DNA from: an uncultured Desulfobacterium sp. | GTDB taxonomy: Bacteria; Desulfobacterota; Desulfobacteria; Desulfobacterales; Desulfobacteraceae | Direction: 5' to 3' | Assembly (NCBI GenBank): GCA_937124525.1 | Contig: CAKZLA010000136.1 | Location: 1 to 16,941, forward strand | Length of the DNA stretch: 16,941 nt | Shown here: piece by piece, positions 5,940-13,814 of the stretch | Layout of the letters: each line of letters begins with the position of its first letter | Numbering within the stretch: the first letter of the stretch is position 1 | The notes under the pieces: model-generated | What the model was told of the DNA's origin: nothing | The model's database searches: none | Seen by the model: only the letters and a program-made list of their open reading frames with translations | Made by a program: the position numbers and the translations under genes

Positions 5940-7319
5940 TTAGAAATCAATGCTGCCCGGAGTTCTGGGAAAGGGGACCACATCCCGGATATTGCTGACC
6001 CCGGTGATGAGCATGAGAAACCGCTCAAATCCCATGCCAAACCCGGAATGGGGAACAGACCCGAATCGCCTGGAATCCAGATACCACCAATAGGAATCCC
6101 TTTGCAAAGCCATCTCATCCATACGCCCTTCCAACACATCCAGACGCTCCTCCCGCTGACTGCCTCCAATAATCTCTCCGATGCGGGGCACCAAAAGATC
6201 CACGGCGGCCACGGTTTCACCGTCATCATTGACCCGCATGTAAAAAGGTTTGATGGTTTTGGGATAATGGGTGAGAAACACCGGTTTTTTAAAATAGTCT
6301 TCGGCAAGGAAGCGTTCATGCTCCGACTGGAGATCAATGCCGCTTTTAACCTTATACTCAAACCGCTTTCCCGATTTTAATAAAATATCCACGGCCTGGG
6401 CATAGGTGATCCGCTCATAGGGCTCATGCACAAGGACAGAAAGCACCTTTTCCAACCCTTTATCCACAAAATTGGTAAAAAGAGAAAGATCTTCTTCACA
6501 CTGTTCCATGGCATGGCGTGTGAGGTACTTTATGAGTTCTTCACCATGGTCCATGTTGCCGTCAAGATCGCAAAAGGCCATTTCCGGCTCCAGCATCCAG
6601 AACTCCGCCACATGGCGGCTGGTATTGGAATTTTCCGCCCGAAAGGTGGGGCCAAAGGTATAGACATCCCCCAGTGACAGGGCAAACATCTCAGCGGACA
6701 ACTGCCCGGACACGGTTAAATTAGACTCCTGTCCAAAAAAATCATCTGCGGGATTCATTTTTCCAGACTGTGCCACACCTGCAAGATCAAGGTTGGTCAC
6801 CCGGAACATCTCTCCTGCCCCTTCACAATCAGAACCGGTGATCACCGGGGCGTGGAGGTAACGAAACTCTTTTTCCCTGTAAAACTGATGGATGGCAAGG
6901 GCCATTTCCGATCGAATGCGGAACATGGCACCGTATTTGTTTGTCCGGGGCCTTAAATGGGCAATGCTTCTTAAAAACTCATCGGAATGCCGTTTTTTCT
7001 GCAGTGGATAATCTTCGGGGGCCACACTGATAATTTCCATGTGATCTGCGTGGAGTTCCCATTTCTGACCCTTTCCCGGGGAGGCCACCAGACGTCCCAC
7101 AACGGAAAGGGCTGAACCTGTGGTAAGCTTTATTATTTCTGCGTAATTTTCCAGGGACGCATCGGCAAGAACCTGAATATTTTTCAAACAGGACCCATCG
7201 TTGAGTTCCATAAAGGAAAAAGTTTTTGAGTCACGCCGGGTTCTCACCCATCCCTTCATAAGCACTTCATCCATGGGGGTTGTTCCACCAAGGAGTTCTT
7301 TTATTTTTACTCTTTCCAT
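5940..7319 (-). CDS. asnS: asparaginyl-tRNA synthetase
   Basis: A 459-residue class IIb aminoacyl-tRNA synthetase that charges tRNA-Asn in the cytoplasm. An N-terminal OB-fold anticodon-binding domain (~1-110: GWVRTRRDSKTFSFMELNDGS) is followed by the class II catalytic core. The core shows PVITGSDCEGAGEMF, LTVSGQLSAEMFAL, motif 2 FRAENSNTSRHVAEFWMLEPE, and motif 3 GFGMGFERFLMLI near the C-terminus. It ends in PFPRTPGSIDF, typical of AsnS. Length agrees with E. coli AsnS (466). I prefer the ATG at 7317-7319, which has GGGAG five bases upstream, over the GTG five codons earlier that would overlap this site. Palindromic repeat A begins only 27 bases upstream, so the promoter must lie in or beyond that repeat. 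The gene ends at an intrinsic terminator. Confidence 0.96.
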   Translation of the reverse strand: MERVKIKELLGGTTPMDEVLMKGWVRTRRDSKTFSFMELNDGSCLKNIQVLADASLENYAEIIKLTTGSALSVVGRLVASPGKGQKWELHADHMEIISVAPEDYPLQKKRHSDEFLRSIAHLRPRTNKYGAMFRIRSEMALAIHQFYREKEFRYLHAPVITGSDCEGAGEMFRVTNLDLAGVAQSGKMNPADDFFGQESNLTVSGQLSAEMFALSLGDVYTFGPTFRAENSNTSRHVAEFWMLEPEMAFCDLDGNMDHGEELIKYLTRHAMEQCEEDLSLFTNFVDKGLEKVLSVLVHEPYERITYAQAVDILLKSGKRFEYKVKSGIDLQSEHERFLAEDYFKKPVFLTHYPKTIKPFYMRVNDDGETVAAVDLLVPRIGEIIGGSQREERLDVLEGRMDEMALQRDSYWWYLDSRRFGSVPHSGFGMGFERFLMLITGVSNIRDVVPFPRTPGSIDF

Positions 7320-7346
7320 TGTGTCTCCCTTCACGTGACATCAAAA

Positions 7347-7460
7347 TAAATATTTGGTCAGCACCCCACATTCACCTAAGTTTGGCCTGCTAATAGCCCT
7401 TAGCATTAGTATGCTAAGCAGTCTCAAATACTCGAATATGGGGTGCTGGCCAAATATTTA
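7347..7460 (-). repeat. palindromic element, copy A
   Basis: A 114-bp imperfect palindrome in the asnS/radical SAM divergent gap. Its 27-bp ends (7347-7373 and 7434-7460) are reverse complements at 25 of 27 positions and contain TATTTGGTCAGCACCCC and GGGGTGCTGGCCAAATA. The centre holds a smaller stem, CTTAGCAT-TAGT-ATGCTAAG (7399-7418). Copies B and C carry the same ends and the same inner blocks, such as GCAGGCCAAAC, in the opposite orientation. It is the best-preserved copy. Confidence 0.9.
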
Positions 7461-7525
7461 CATTATCAACCCAAACATTTACATTATCAACCCGAACATT
7501 TACATTACCAACCTGAACATTTACC
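7456..7525 (-). repeat. 21-bp tandem repeats next to palindrome A
   Basis: Three tandem 21-base units (7456-7476, 7477-7497, 7498-7518) plus a seven-base partial. Each reads ATTTACATTAYCAACC plus a short variable end (CAAAC, CGAAC or TGAAC). They start inside the palindrome's terminal TAAATATTTG block and extend outward. One equivalent unit flanks copy B (11717-11737) and one flanks copy C (16071-16091), always at the same end of the element. Confidence 0.9.
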
Positions 7526-7534
7526 ATTTTAACA

Positions 7535-7563
7535 TTGATTTATCCAAGATAAAATGTAATAAT
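7535..7563 (+). promoter_or_regulatory. candidate sigma-70 promoter of the radical SAM gene
   Basis: TTGATT (7535-7540) and AATAAT (7558-7563, five of six -10 matches) are separated by 17 bases in an AT-rich stretch, 53 bases before the ATG at 7617. It begins just after the 21-bp tandem repeats. Confidence 0.4.
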
Positions 7564-7616
7564 TCTTATTTGTAATAAACAATCAAACAATATGGATTTA
7601 TTAAAAGTTCTCTATC

Positions 7617-10154
7617 ATGAACCAAAAAAATATACAAGCAGTCCTCCCCTTTGTGGAGATGCCCAGCAGATATCTTGGATCTGAGGTCAACGCCATAAAA
7701 AAGGATCTGACCCAGGTGGATCTGACCTTTGCCCTGGCATTTCCTGATCTTTATGAAATCGGAACCTCCCATTTTGGAATGCAGATCCTTTATACCATCC
7801 TGAATCAGCAGGAGAATATTGCAGCAGAACGATTCTTCACCCCGGCTCCAGATATGGAAAAAGCGCTTTTAAACAAGGGCCTCCCCCTTTTTTCCCTGGA
7901 ATCGGGGGTGGATTTAAAAGAGTTTCACATCATTGGATTCAGCCTGCTGTATGAATTGAACTTTACCAATATTCTCACCATGCTCCACCTGTCCGGCATC
8001 CCCTTTTATGCCAAGGACAGGGATGAAACATTCCCCCTGGTCATCGGCGGCGGTCCCTGTGCCTTTAACCCGGAACCCTTGGCTGAATTCTTTGATCTCT
8101 TTGTCATCGGTGATGGAGAAGAGATCATTGTGGAATTGTCCCAGATGGTGGTCCAATGGAAAAAAGAGGGAGTTAAGGATAAAAACCAGCTCTTAAAAAG
8201 ACTATCCACCCTCCAGGGGGTTTATGTTCCCTCCTTTTTCACGGTGCACTATGACGACCAGGGAATTCAGCAGATGGAGCCCATCCACTCTGACTACAAG
8301 CGGGTAAAAAGAGCCATCCTACCAGACATTTCCACGGCCCCCCTTCCCACATCTCCGGTGGTCCCCTTTGGAAAACCCGTGCATGATCGACTGCGCCTGG
8401 AAATTGCCCGGGGCTGCTCCAGGGGATGTCGATTCTGCCAGGCTGGCATGATCTACCGCCCGGTGAGGGAACGATCCACAAAGGAGTTGATAGACATCAC
8501 ACGGCGCTCTTTAAAGGAGACTGGCTACAGTGATGTGTCCCTGCTCTCCTTGAGCACAGGCGATTATGGAGATCTTGCAAACCTCATGGAAAACCTGCTT
8601 TCGGTGAACCCCAACCACTGCACAGCCATCTCCCTTCCCTCTGTGCGGGCGGGTCGATTGACACCGGAGTTGATGAACATCATTAAAAAGGTGAAAAAAA
8701 CCGGGTTCACCATTGCCCCGGAAGCAGGCACCCAGCGACTGCGGGACGTGATCAATAAAAACATCACCCAGGAAGATATTTTTAACACCGTGAACAGCGC
8801 CTTTGAGCTGGGATGGCGGCGCATCAAGCTCTATTTCATGAACGGCCTGCCCACAGAAACCCCGGAGGATATCCAGGGCATCTGTGACATGGCCCGGCAA
8901 CTTGCCGCCATTAAAATCAACGGCAAGGGTAAAAGCCAGATCAATGTAAGCTTTGCCACCTTCATCCCCAAGGCACACACACCCTTCCAGCGATGCAGCC
9001 AAATTCCTTCGGAGAAATCCCGGGAAAACCTTTTGTTCTTAAAGGAACACCTCAGACACCCTGGTATTAACCTCAAATGGCAGGACCCCAATATGAGCGT
9101 GCTTGAGGGGGTATGGGCCAGGGGAGACAGAAAACTTAGCCAAGTTCTTGTAACGGCATGGGAAATGGGATGCCGGCTGGATGGATGGTCCGACATGTTC
9201 GATTTTAACACCTGGATGACGGCATTTGAAAAACAGGGCATTGATCCCCTGTTTTATACCACCCGGGAACGCACCCCGGAGGAACGTCTTCCCTGGGCCC
9301 ACATTGACTGCGGCATTTCAGACAAATTCATGGAAAAGGAATTCCAACGGGCCCTGATCCCCCAACTGACACCGGATTGTAGAGAAAACGAGTGCACCGG
9401 CTGCGGCATCTGTGATTTTAAAAAAATCCAACCGGTGCTCCATGCACCACCACCCACTGGCCAGGCCCAGGACACCGTTGCCCCCCCTGGACCTTCCATG
9501 GACAACAGGCCCGATCACTTTACCCAATACCGTTGTTTTTACTCACGCCTGGGAGATGCCAGACATTTTGGACACCTGGAGCTGGCAAAAATCATCCGTC
9601 GGGCCATACGCCGCATCGGCATCACGGTAAAATATTCAAAGGGGTTCTCCCCTGCCATGAAGCTCTCCTTTGACAATCCATTACCTGTGGGGATGGAAAG
9701 TGAAGAGGAATTTTTTAACATCCATGCCCATATTAAAACCGATCCCCTGGAAATTACCGAAAAGCTCAACCCGATACTCCCCAAAGGCATCACCATTACC
9801 CACTGCCTCCCCGTGGCCAGGATAGATAAAAAAGCAAAGCAAGGTCCCACAACCTACCGCATCTTCCTGCCCGGACATACCATTGAGCCCACCCTGGTGG
9901 AAACTTTTATGGCCGCCCCGGAGTTCATCGTGGAAAAGCGTAATTTCAAGGGGAAGACCCGGTCCACGGATTTGAGGAAAGCTACTGAGAAATTGGAAAT
10001 TATTGACAATTTCCACCTGGAAATTGTATTAAAAAAATATCAGGATCGAATCATCAGGCCAGCGGAAATACTACAGGAAGCCCTTAACGTTCCCCAAGAA
10101 ATTCTCCACACGGCACAGATTCTTAAACAGAGGCAGGAGACTATCCCATGCTGA
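7617..10154 (+). CDS. B12-binding radical SAM protein fused to DUF2344 (TIGR03960-TIGR03936 type)
   Basis: An 845-residue fusion. The N-terminal ~240 residues are the B12-binding-like domain (YEIGTSHFGMQILY, VIGGGPCAFNPEPLAEFFD, VIGDGEE). The radical SAM core follows, with C267-x3-C271-x2-C274 in RGCSRGCRFCQAGMIYRP. A second cysteine group, C588-x4-C593-x2-C596-x2-C599, precedes a proline-rich linker (~607-630). Residues ~636-845 form the DUF2344 domain (YSRLGDARHFGHLEL, KYSKGFSPAMKLSF, PLPVGMES). The reaction is not established. In many genomes these two domains sit beside RNase G, which suggests a ribosome- or RNA-linked role. The ATG at 7617 has no good Shine-Dalgarno sequence, but upstream AT-rich DNA offers no better start. 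The end overlaps rng by seven bases, so the two are probably translationally coupled. Confidence 0.9.
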   Translation: MNQKNIQAVLPFVEMPSRYLGSEVNAIKKDLTQVDLTFALAFPDLYEIGTSHFGMQILYTILNQQENIAAERFFTPAPDMEKALLNKGLPLFSLESGVDLKEFHIIGFSLLYELNFTNILTMLHLSGIPFYAKDRDETFPLVIGGGPCAFNPEPLAEFFDLFVIGDGEEIIVELSQMVVQWKKEGVKDKNQLLKRLSTLQGVYVPSFFTVHYDDQGIQQMEPIHSDYKRVKRAILPDISTAPLPTSPVVPFGKPVHDRLRLEIARGCSRGCRFCQAGMIYRPVRERSTKELIDITRRSLKETGYSDVSLLSLSTGDYGDLANLMENLLSVNPNHCTAISLPSVRAGRLTPELMNIIKKVKKTGFTIAPEAGTQRLRDVINKNITQEDIFNTVNSAFELGWRRIKLYFMNGLPTETPEDIQGICDMARQLAAIKINGKGKSQINVSFATFIPKAHTPFQRCSQIPSEKSRENLLFLKEHLRHPGINLKWQDPNMSVLEGVWARGDRKLSQVLVTAWEMGCRLDGWSDMFDFNTWMTAFEKQGIDPLFYTTRERTPEERLPWAHIDCGISDKFMEKEFQRALIPQLTPDCRENECTGCGICDFKKIQPVLHAPPPTGQAQDTVAPPGPSMDNRPDHFTQYRCFYSRLGDARHFGHLELAKIIRRAIRRIGITVKYSKGFSPAMKLSFDNPLPVGMESEEEFFNIHAHIKTDPLEITEKLNPILPKGITITHCLPVARIDKKAKQGPTTYRIFLPGHTIEPTLVETFMAAPEFIVEKRNFKGKTRSTDLRKATEKLEIIDNFHLEIVLKKYQDRIIRPAEILQEALNVPQEILHTAQILKQRQETIPC

Positions 10155-11716
10155 AAGAACTGGTTGTCAATGCAGCTGAACATGAAACCCGGGTGGCCGT
10201 ATTGGAAAATGGTAACATTGTGGAACTGTTCATGGAACGGGGAGATGAATCCAACATCACAGGCAATATTTACAAAGGGCGGGTTCAACGGGTGCTGCCG
10301 GGCATGCAGGCCGCCTTTGTGGACATTGGATTGAACCAGGCGGCCTTTCTCTACGTGGATGATATCCTGGATGATACCACAGCAGAACTGGCCCAGCGAT
10401 TTGAGCAGGAAAATGATGCCGATGGGGATGAAGATACCGACGCGTCAGACGTTAAAGAAGAAGAGATGCCCCCTCCTCCCAGCTGGAAATCTGCCAGAAC
10501 AACGGACTGCCCCATTGAAGATCTCATCACCGAGGGCCAGGAAATTCTGGTGCAGATATCAAAATCTCCCATTGGCACCAAAGGGCCCCGGGTGACCACC
10601 CATACTTCCCTGCCTGGTCGCTTCATGGTCCTTATGCCCACGGTGGATCACATCGGGATATCCAAACGCATTCTTGATGAGAAAGAGCGCACCCGGCTCA
10701 AAGAATTGCTCCTCTCCTTCAGAAAAGATACATTTGGATATATTTTCAGAACCGCCGCCCAGGGCATCCAGGAAAAAACGCTTAAAAAAGAAATCTCCTT
10801 TTTAAACAAAACCTGGGAAGACATCCAGAAAAAGAACAAAACTGTGTCTGCACCCTGCCTGGTATACCGGGACCTCACCGTCACCTTCCGGGCGGTGCGG
10901 GACCTGTTAAATGATGAGGCAGACAAACTCATCATTGACTCCCGGGAAGGATACAATAATGTACTCACCTTCCTTGAGAAGCTCATGCCGGATCTCAAGG
11001 TATCCGTGGAACACTACACCGGGGTGGAACCCATCTTTGATGCCTACAATATTGAAGGAGACATTGCAAGAGCCTTGAAAAGAAAGGTGTGGCTCAAATC
11101 CGGAGGCTATATCATCATTGAGCAAACCGAAGCCCTGGTGGCCATTGATGTCAACACCGGACGGTACGTGGGAAAACACAATTTTGAAGAGACCATTGTT
11201 AAAACCAATCTGGAAGCCGTCAAGGAGATCGCCTACCAGATACGTCTGAGAAACATCGGGGGGATTATCATCATTGATTTCATTGACATGAAAAAAAGCC
11301 AGCACAGGGAAAAGGTCATGTTACACCTCAACGAGGCCCTGAAAAAAGATAAAAGCCAGACCAATGTTCTGCCCCTGTCTGAACTGGGACTGGTGCAGAT
11401 GACCCGTAAAAGGGTGAGAAAGAACCTCACCCGGTCCCTGTGTGAACCCTGCTTTTACTGCAACGGGGACGGCATGCTTTTGTCCGGTAAATCCATTTGC
11501 CATAAAATTTACCGGGATCTTCTCAATGAGGCCACGGACATGATGGGCAACCGGTTCACGGTGAAGGTGCACCCGGAAATTGCCCAACTTCTCCACGGAG
11601 AGGAAAAAGGACTGATCTCTTCCCTGGAGATAAAGGTGAACAGCCCCATTGCCATCTATCCTGAACCCCATTACCACATTGAAGAGTATCACATATTTGA
11701 AACATTAGTAAAATAA
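10148..11716 (+). CDS. rng: ribonuclease G (RNase E/G family)
   Basis: A 522-residue endoribonuclease that cleaves AU-rich single-stranded RNA and trims 16S rRNA and mRNA in the cytoplasm. The S1-type RNA-binding domain (GNIYKGRVQRVLPGMQAAFV, ~39-58) is interrupted by an acidic, low-complexity insert (~72-120, rich in D/E, then PPPP). The catalytic domain keeps both magnesium-binding aspartates, D334 (VAIDVNTGRY) and D377 (IIIDFIDM), 43 apart as in E. coli RNase E (D303/D346). The zinc-link cysteines are C432 and C435 (CEPC). There is no long C-terminal degradosome scaffold, so RNase G suits better than RNase E. CAGGAG precedes the ATG by about nine bases inside the radical SAM gene. Palindromic copy B and its unit begin at the base right after the stop. 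Confidence 0.93.
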   Translation: MLKELVVNAAEHETRVAVLENGNIVELFMERGDESNITGNIYKGRVQRVLPGMQAAFVDIGLNQAAFLYVDDILDDTTAELAQRFEQENDADGDEDTDASDVKEEEMPPPPSWKSARTTDCPIEDLITEGQEILVQISKSPIGTKGPRVTTHTSLPGRFMVLMPTVDHIGISKRILDEKERTRLKELLLSFRKDTFGYIFRTAAQGIQEKTLKKEISFLNKTWEDIQKKNKTVSAPCLVYRDLTVTFRAVRDLLNDEADKLIIDSREGYNNVLTFLEKLMPDLKVSVEHYTGVEPIFDAYNIEGDIARALKRKVWLKSGGYIIIEQTEALVAIDVNTGRYVGKHNFEETIVKTNLEAVKEIAYQIRLRNIGGIIIIDFIDMKKSQHREKVMLHLNEALKKDKSQTNVLPLSELGLVQMTRKRVRKNLTRSLCEPCFYCNGDGMLLSGKSICHKIYRDLLNEATDMMGNRFTVKVHPEIAQLLHGEEKGLISSLEIKVNSPIAIYPEPHYHIEEYHIFETLVK

Positions 11717-11737
11717 TAAATATTTGAGTTGGTAATG
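11717..11737 (+). repeat. single 21-bp unit flanking palindrome B
   Basis: One unit of the 21-base repeat (TAAATATTTGAGTTGGTAATG with flanking context) lies directly after the rng stop codon and abuts palindrome B. It is the reverse complement of the tandem units at 7456-7518, with small differences. Confidence 0.85.
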
Positions 11738-11848
11738 TAAATGTTTGGCCAGTGCCCCATATTCGCGTATTTGGGACTGCGTAGCATACTAATGCTAAGG
11801 GTGAGCAGGCCAAACCTAAGTGAATATGGGGTGCTGGCCGAATATTTA
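11738..11848 (+). repeat. palindromic element, copy B
   Basis: A 111-bp imperfect palindrome between the convergent genes rng and rsmD. Its ends contain GTTTGGCCAGTGCCCC (left) and GGGGTGCTGGCCGAATA (right), matching at 23 of 27 positions. The centre has TAGCATACTAATGCTA. The last three bases (TTA, 11846-11848) are the rsmD stop codon on the minus strand, so the element with its 21-bp unit exactly fills the space between the two stops. It could act as a bidirectional terminator or mRNA 3' stabiliser, although no strong T-tract is seen. Confidence 0.88.
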
Positions 11849-12406
11849 TCCTTGATTTGAGGTTATTAAAAATGAAATCAGGGTTTTTCCATATTTCCTT
11901 TGGTCATGAATGTCAAGCCCTGTTATGGGATGGGGAAGGGGTTCCTTGATGGAATGTTCGGCAATAAGTATCCCGTCTTGGGCCAGTAATTCGTTGAGGA
12001 TACCGCTGGTCAAGGTTTCTTCAAAGAGATGTGTTCCATATGGCGGGTCCATAAATATAATGGAAAAAGGGTGTTCTTTGAGTTTTTCCGGCAGAAAGGC
12101 CCGGGAAATATCATGACAGATGATTTCACAATTCTCCTGGATACCACAGCGCTTGGCATTTTTTTGAATAAGTTCACAGGCACCTTTTGAGGCATCCAGA
12201 AAGGTTGCCTGGCTTGCCCCCCGGCTCAATGCCTCAAGCCCCAGTGCACCGGTTCCTGCAAAAATGTCCAGAACCCGTGCACCGGCAATTCTGCTTGAAA
12301 TTATATTGAATACAGATTCCCTCACCCGGTCAGATGTGGGTCTGATACCGTTGACAGACACCGTTTCAAGTCGTCTGCCCTTGCATTGTCCAGCAATAAT
12401 TCTCAT
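11846..12406 (-). CDS. rsmD: 16S rRNA (guanine-966-N2)-methyltransferase RsmD
   Basis: A 186-residue SAM-dependent methyltransferase of the RsmD family, which modifies G966 of 16S rRNA in the small ribosomal subunit. It shows MRIIAGQCKGRRLETV at the start, RPTSDRVRESVFNII, the SAM-binding loop VLDIFAGTGALGLEALSRGA, and the catalytic DPPY (FMDPPYGTH). The start is the ATG at 12404-12406, because the family begins with MRIIAG and an AGGA lies about six bases upstream. A longer in-frame start would only add residues overlapping ntrX. It begins one base after the ntrX stop, so it is the last gene of the DUF4390-ntrY-ntrX-rsmD run. Its stop codon is the terminal TAA of palindrome B, so the last residues may have been set by that insertion. 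Confidence 0.92.
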   Translation of the reverse strand: MRIIAGQCKGRRLETVSVNGIRPTSDRVRESVFNIISSRIAGARVLDIFAGTGALGLEALSRGASQATFLDASKGACELIQKNAKRCGIQENCEIICHDISRAFLPEKLKEHPFSIIFMDPPYGTHLFEETLTSGILNELLAQDGILIAEHSIKEPLPHPITGLDIHDQRKYGKTLISFLITSNQG

Positions 12407-12407
12407 T

Positions 12408-13769
12408 TTATTTCCTATTTTTTGGTGTTTCCCCTTTAATGGCGGCTTCCAGATAGGTCGTTTCAATGCCCGATCTTCTGGCTGCGGCCTGGATGTTGCC
12501 ATTTTCAAGGGAAATTCTTTTTTTTAGAAATTCAATTTCAAATCGTTGTGTTGCCTCTTTAAGACTCTCAATGGCAAACAGGCCGGAGTCTGCCGGTGTC
12601 TTCCCCGCAAGGTTGTAGGGGTGGGGGATATCTCCGGAAAAAATGGTGTCACCGGGGATCATGATATGGAGTCGTTCCATCAGGTTTTTTAATTCTCTGA
12701 CATTCCCCGGCCAGTCATAATGGTGCAAAAGGTCCATGGCATCTTTGTGGAGGGACTTTTCTGAATTCCGGGAATCCTTGGCACATGCTGAAAGAAAAAT
12801 TTGGGCCAAGGTGGGGATGTCTTCTTTTCTTTCCCGCAACGGGGGAACATGGACGGGGATGACGTTGAGCCGGTAAAAGAGCTCTTCTCTGAAATCACCT
12901 TTTTTAATTTCTGCGGCAAGATCTTTGTTGGATGCGGCAATGATTCTCACATCGGCATGGATGGTTCTGCCGCCTCCGATTCTCTGGAAGGTTTTGGTCT
13001 CAATTGCCCGTAACATCATGGCTTGGGTGGCAAGGTTCATGTCTCCTATTTCATCCAGAAAAAGAGTGCCTCCCGAGGCCAGTTCAAATTTACCCTTGTT
13101 TTTGGCAACGGCTTCGGGAAAGGCCCCTTTTTCATGGCCGAACAATTCGCTGTTGATGTTATTTTCCGGAATTGCTGCACAGTTGATGATGATAAAGGGG
13201 CCTTCTGGCCGGGTGCTGAAATGATGCAGGGTTCTGCCCACCAGCTCCTTGCCTGTCCCATTTTCTCCTGTGATGAGAATGGAGGCATCGGAAGGGGCTG
13301 CATGCATGATTTGCTGGTTCAGTGATTGAATAGCATCGCTGAACCCATTCACTGAATGTTTTTCAATGCTTTTTTTTCTCAGATAGCGGTTTTCTTCTTC
13401 CAGCCGTCTGAAATTCAAGGCGTTGTTTATGGTGACGATGACCCGGTCAATGGACAGGGGTTTTTCAAGGAAATCAAAGGCTCCGGATTTGGTGGCATCC
13501 ACTGCTGCCTCAATACTGCCATGACCTGTGATCATGATCACCGGAAGATGGGGGTACTCCTTTTTGATTTCTTTAAGGGTTTCAATGCCGTCCATACCGG
13601 GCATCCAGATATCCAGAAGCACAATGTCCGGTGAGTCTGTATGGATTTCTTTTAATGCCTCATATCCGTTATATGCATGGGAAACTTCAAAACCATCGTC
13701 GGAAAGAATGCCTTCCAGGGAGTCGATTATGGATTTGTTGTCATCAACGATTAATATTGCAGGGAACAT
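12408..13769 (-). CDS. ntrX: NtrX-like sigma-54-type response regulator with altered GAFTGA motif
   Basis: A 453-residue NtrC-class regulator. The receiver domain (1-120) has D9/D10, phosphorylation site D53 (LLDIWMPGMDG), T81 and K103. The AAA+ domain (~141-375) has Walker A GENGTGKE (168-175), Walker B LFLDEIGD (236-243), sensor I ASNKDL and arginine-finger region GNVREL. A Fis-type helix-turn-helix lies at ~405-447. The sigma-54 contact loop, normally GAFTGA, reads GAFPEA (215-220). The codons GGG GCC TTT CCC GAA GCC are plain in the sequence. The recognition helix (GIETTYLEAAIKG) also lacks the usual RxxLxRKLK pattern. ATP hydrolysis looks intact, but classical sigma-54 activation is doubtful. 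The ATG is supported by AGGTG about six bases upstream. It follows ntrY by 45 bases and is one base ahead of rsmD. Confidence 0.9.
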   Translation of the reverse strand: MFPAILIVDDNKSIIDSLEGILSDDGFEVSHAYNGYEALKEIHTDSPDIVLLDIWMPGMDGIETLKEIKKEYPHLPVIMITGHGSIEAAVDATKSGAFDFLEKPLSIDRVIVTINNALNFRRLEEENRYLRKKSIEKHSVNGFSDAIQSLNQQIMHAAPSDASILITGENGTGKELVGRTLHHFSTRPEGPFIIINCAAIPENNINSELFGHEKGAFPEAVAKNKGKFELASGGTLFLDEIGDMNLATQAMMLRAIETKTFQRIGGGRTIHADVRIIAASNKDLAAEIKKGDFREELFYRLNVIPVHVPPLRERKEDIPTLAQIFLSACAKDSRNSEKSLHKDAMDLLHHYDWPGNVRELKNLMERLHIMIPGDTIFSGDIPHPYNLAGKTPADSGLFAIESLKEATQRFEIEFLKKRISLENGNIQAAARRSGIETTYLEAAIKGETPKNRK

Positions 13770-13814
13770 GGTGTCACCTATTGTTGTAGTGGGTTATAAA
13801 TGTATTTTTGTTTT

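Noticed and set aside
7456..7525. CRISPR array
   Set aside because: The units are 21 bases in direct tandem with no spacers, and they extend a palindromic element found elsewhere in the window.
7354..7575. 73-codon open frame
   Set aside because: It runs through palindrome A and the 21-bp tandem repeats, which produce the repeated NPNIYIIN peptide.
11738..11848. Integron attC site
   Set aside because: Although it is an imperfect palindrome of suitable length, the conserved core-site boxes are not seen, the ends are 27-bp inverted repeats, and the neighbours are housekeeping genes, not cassettes.
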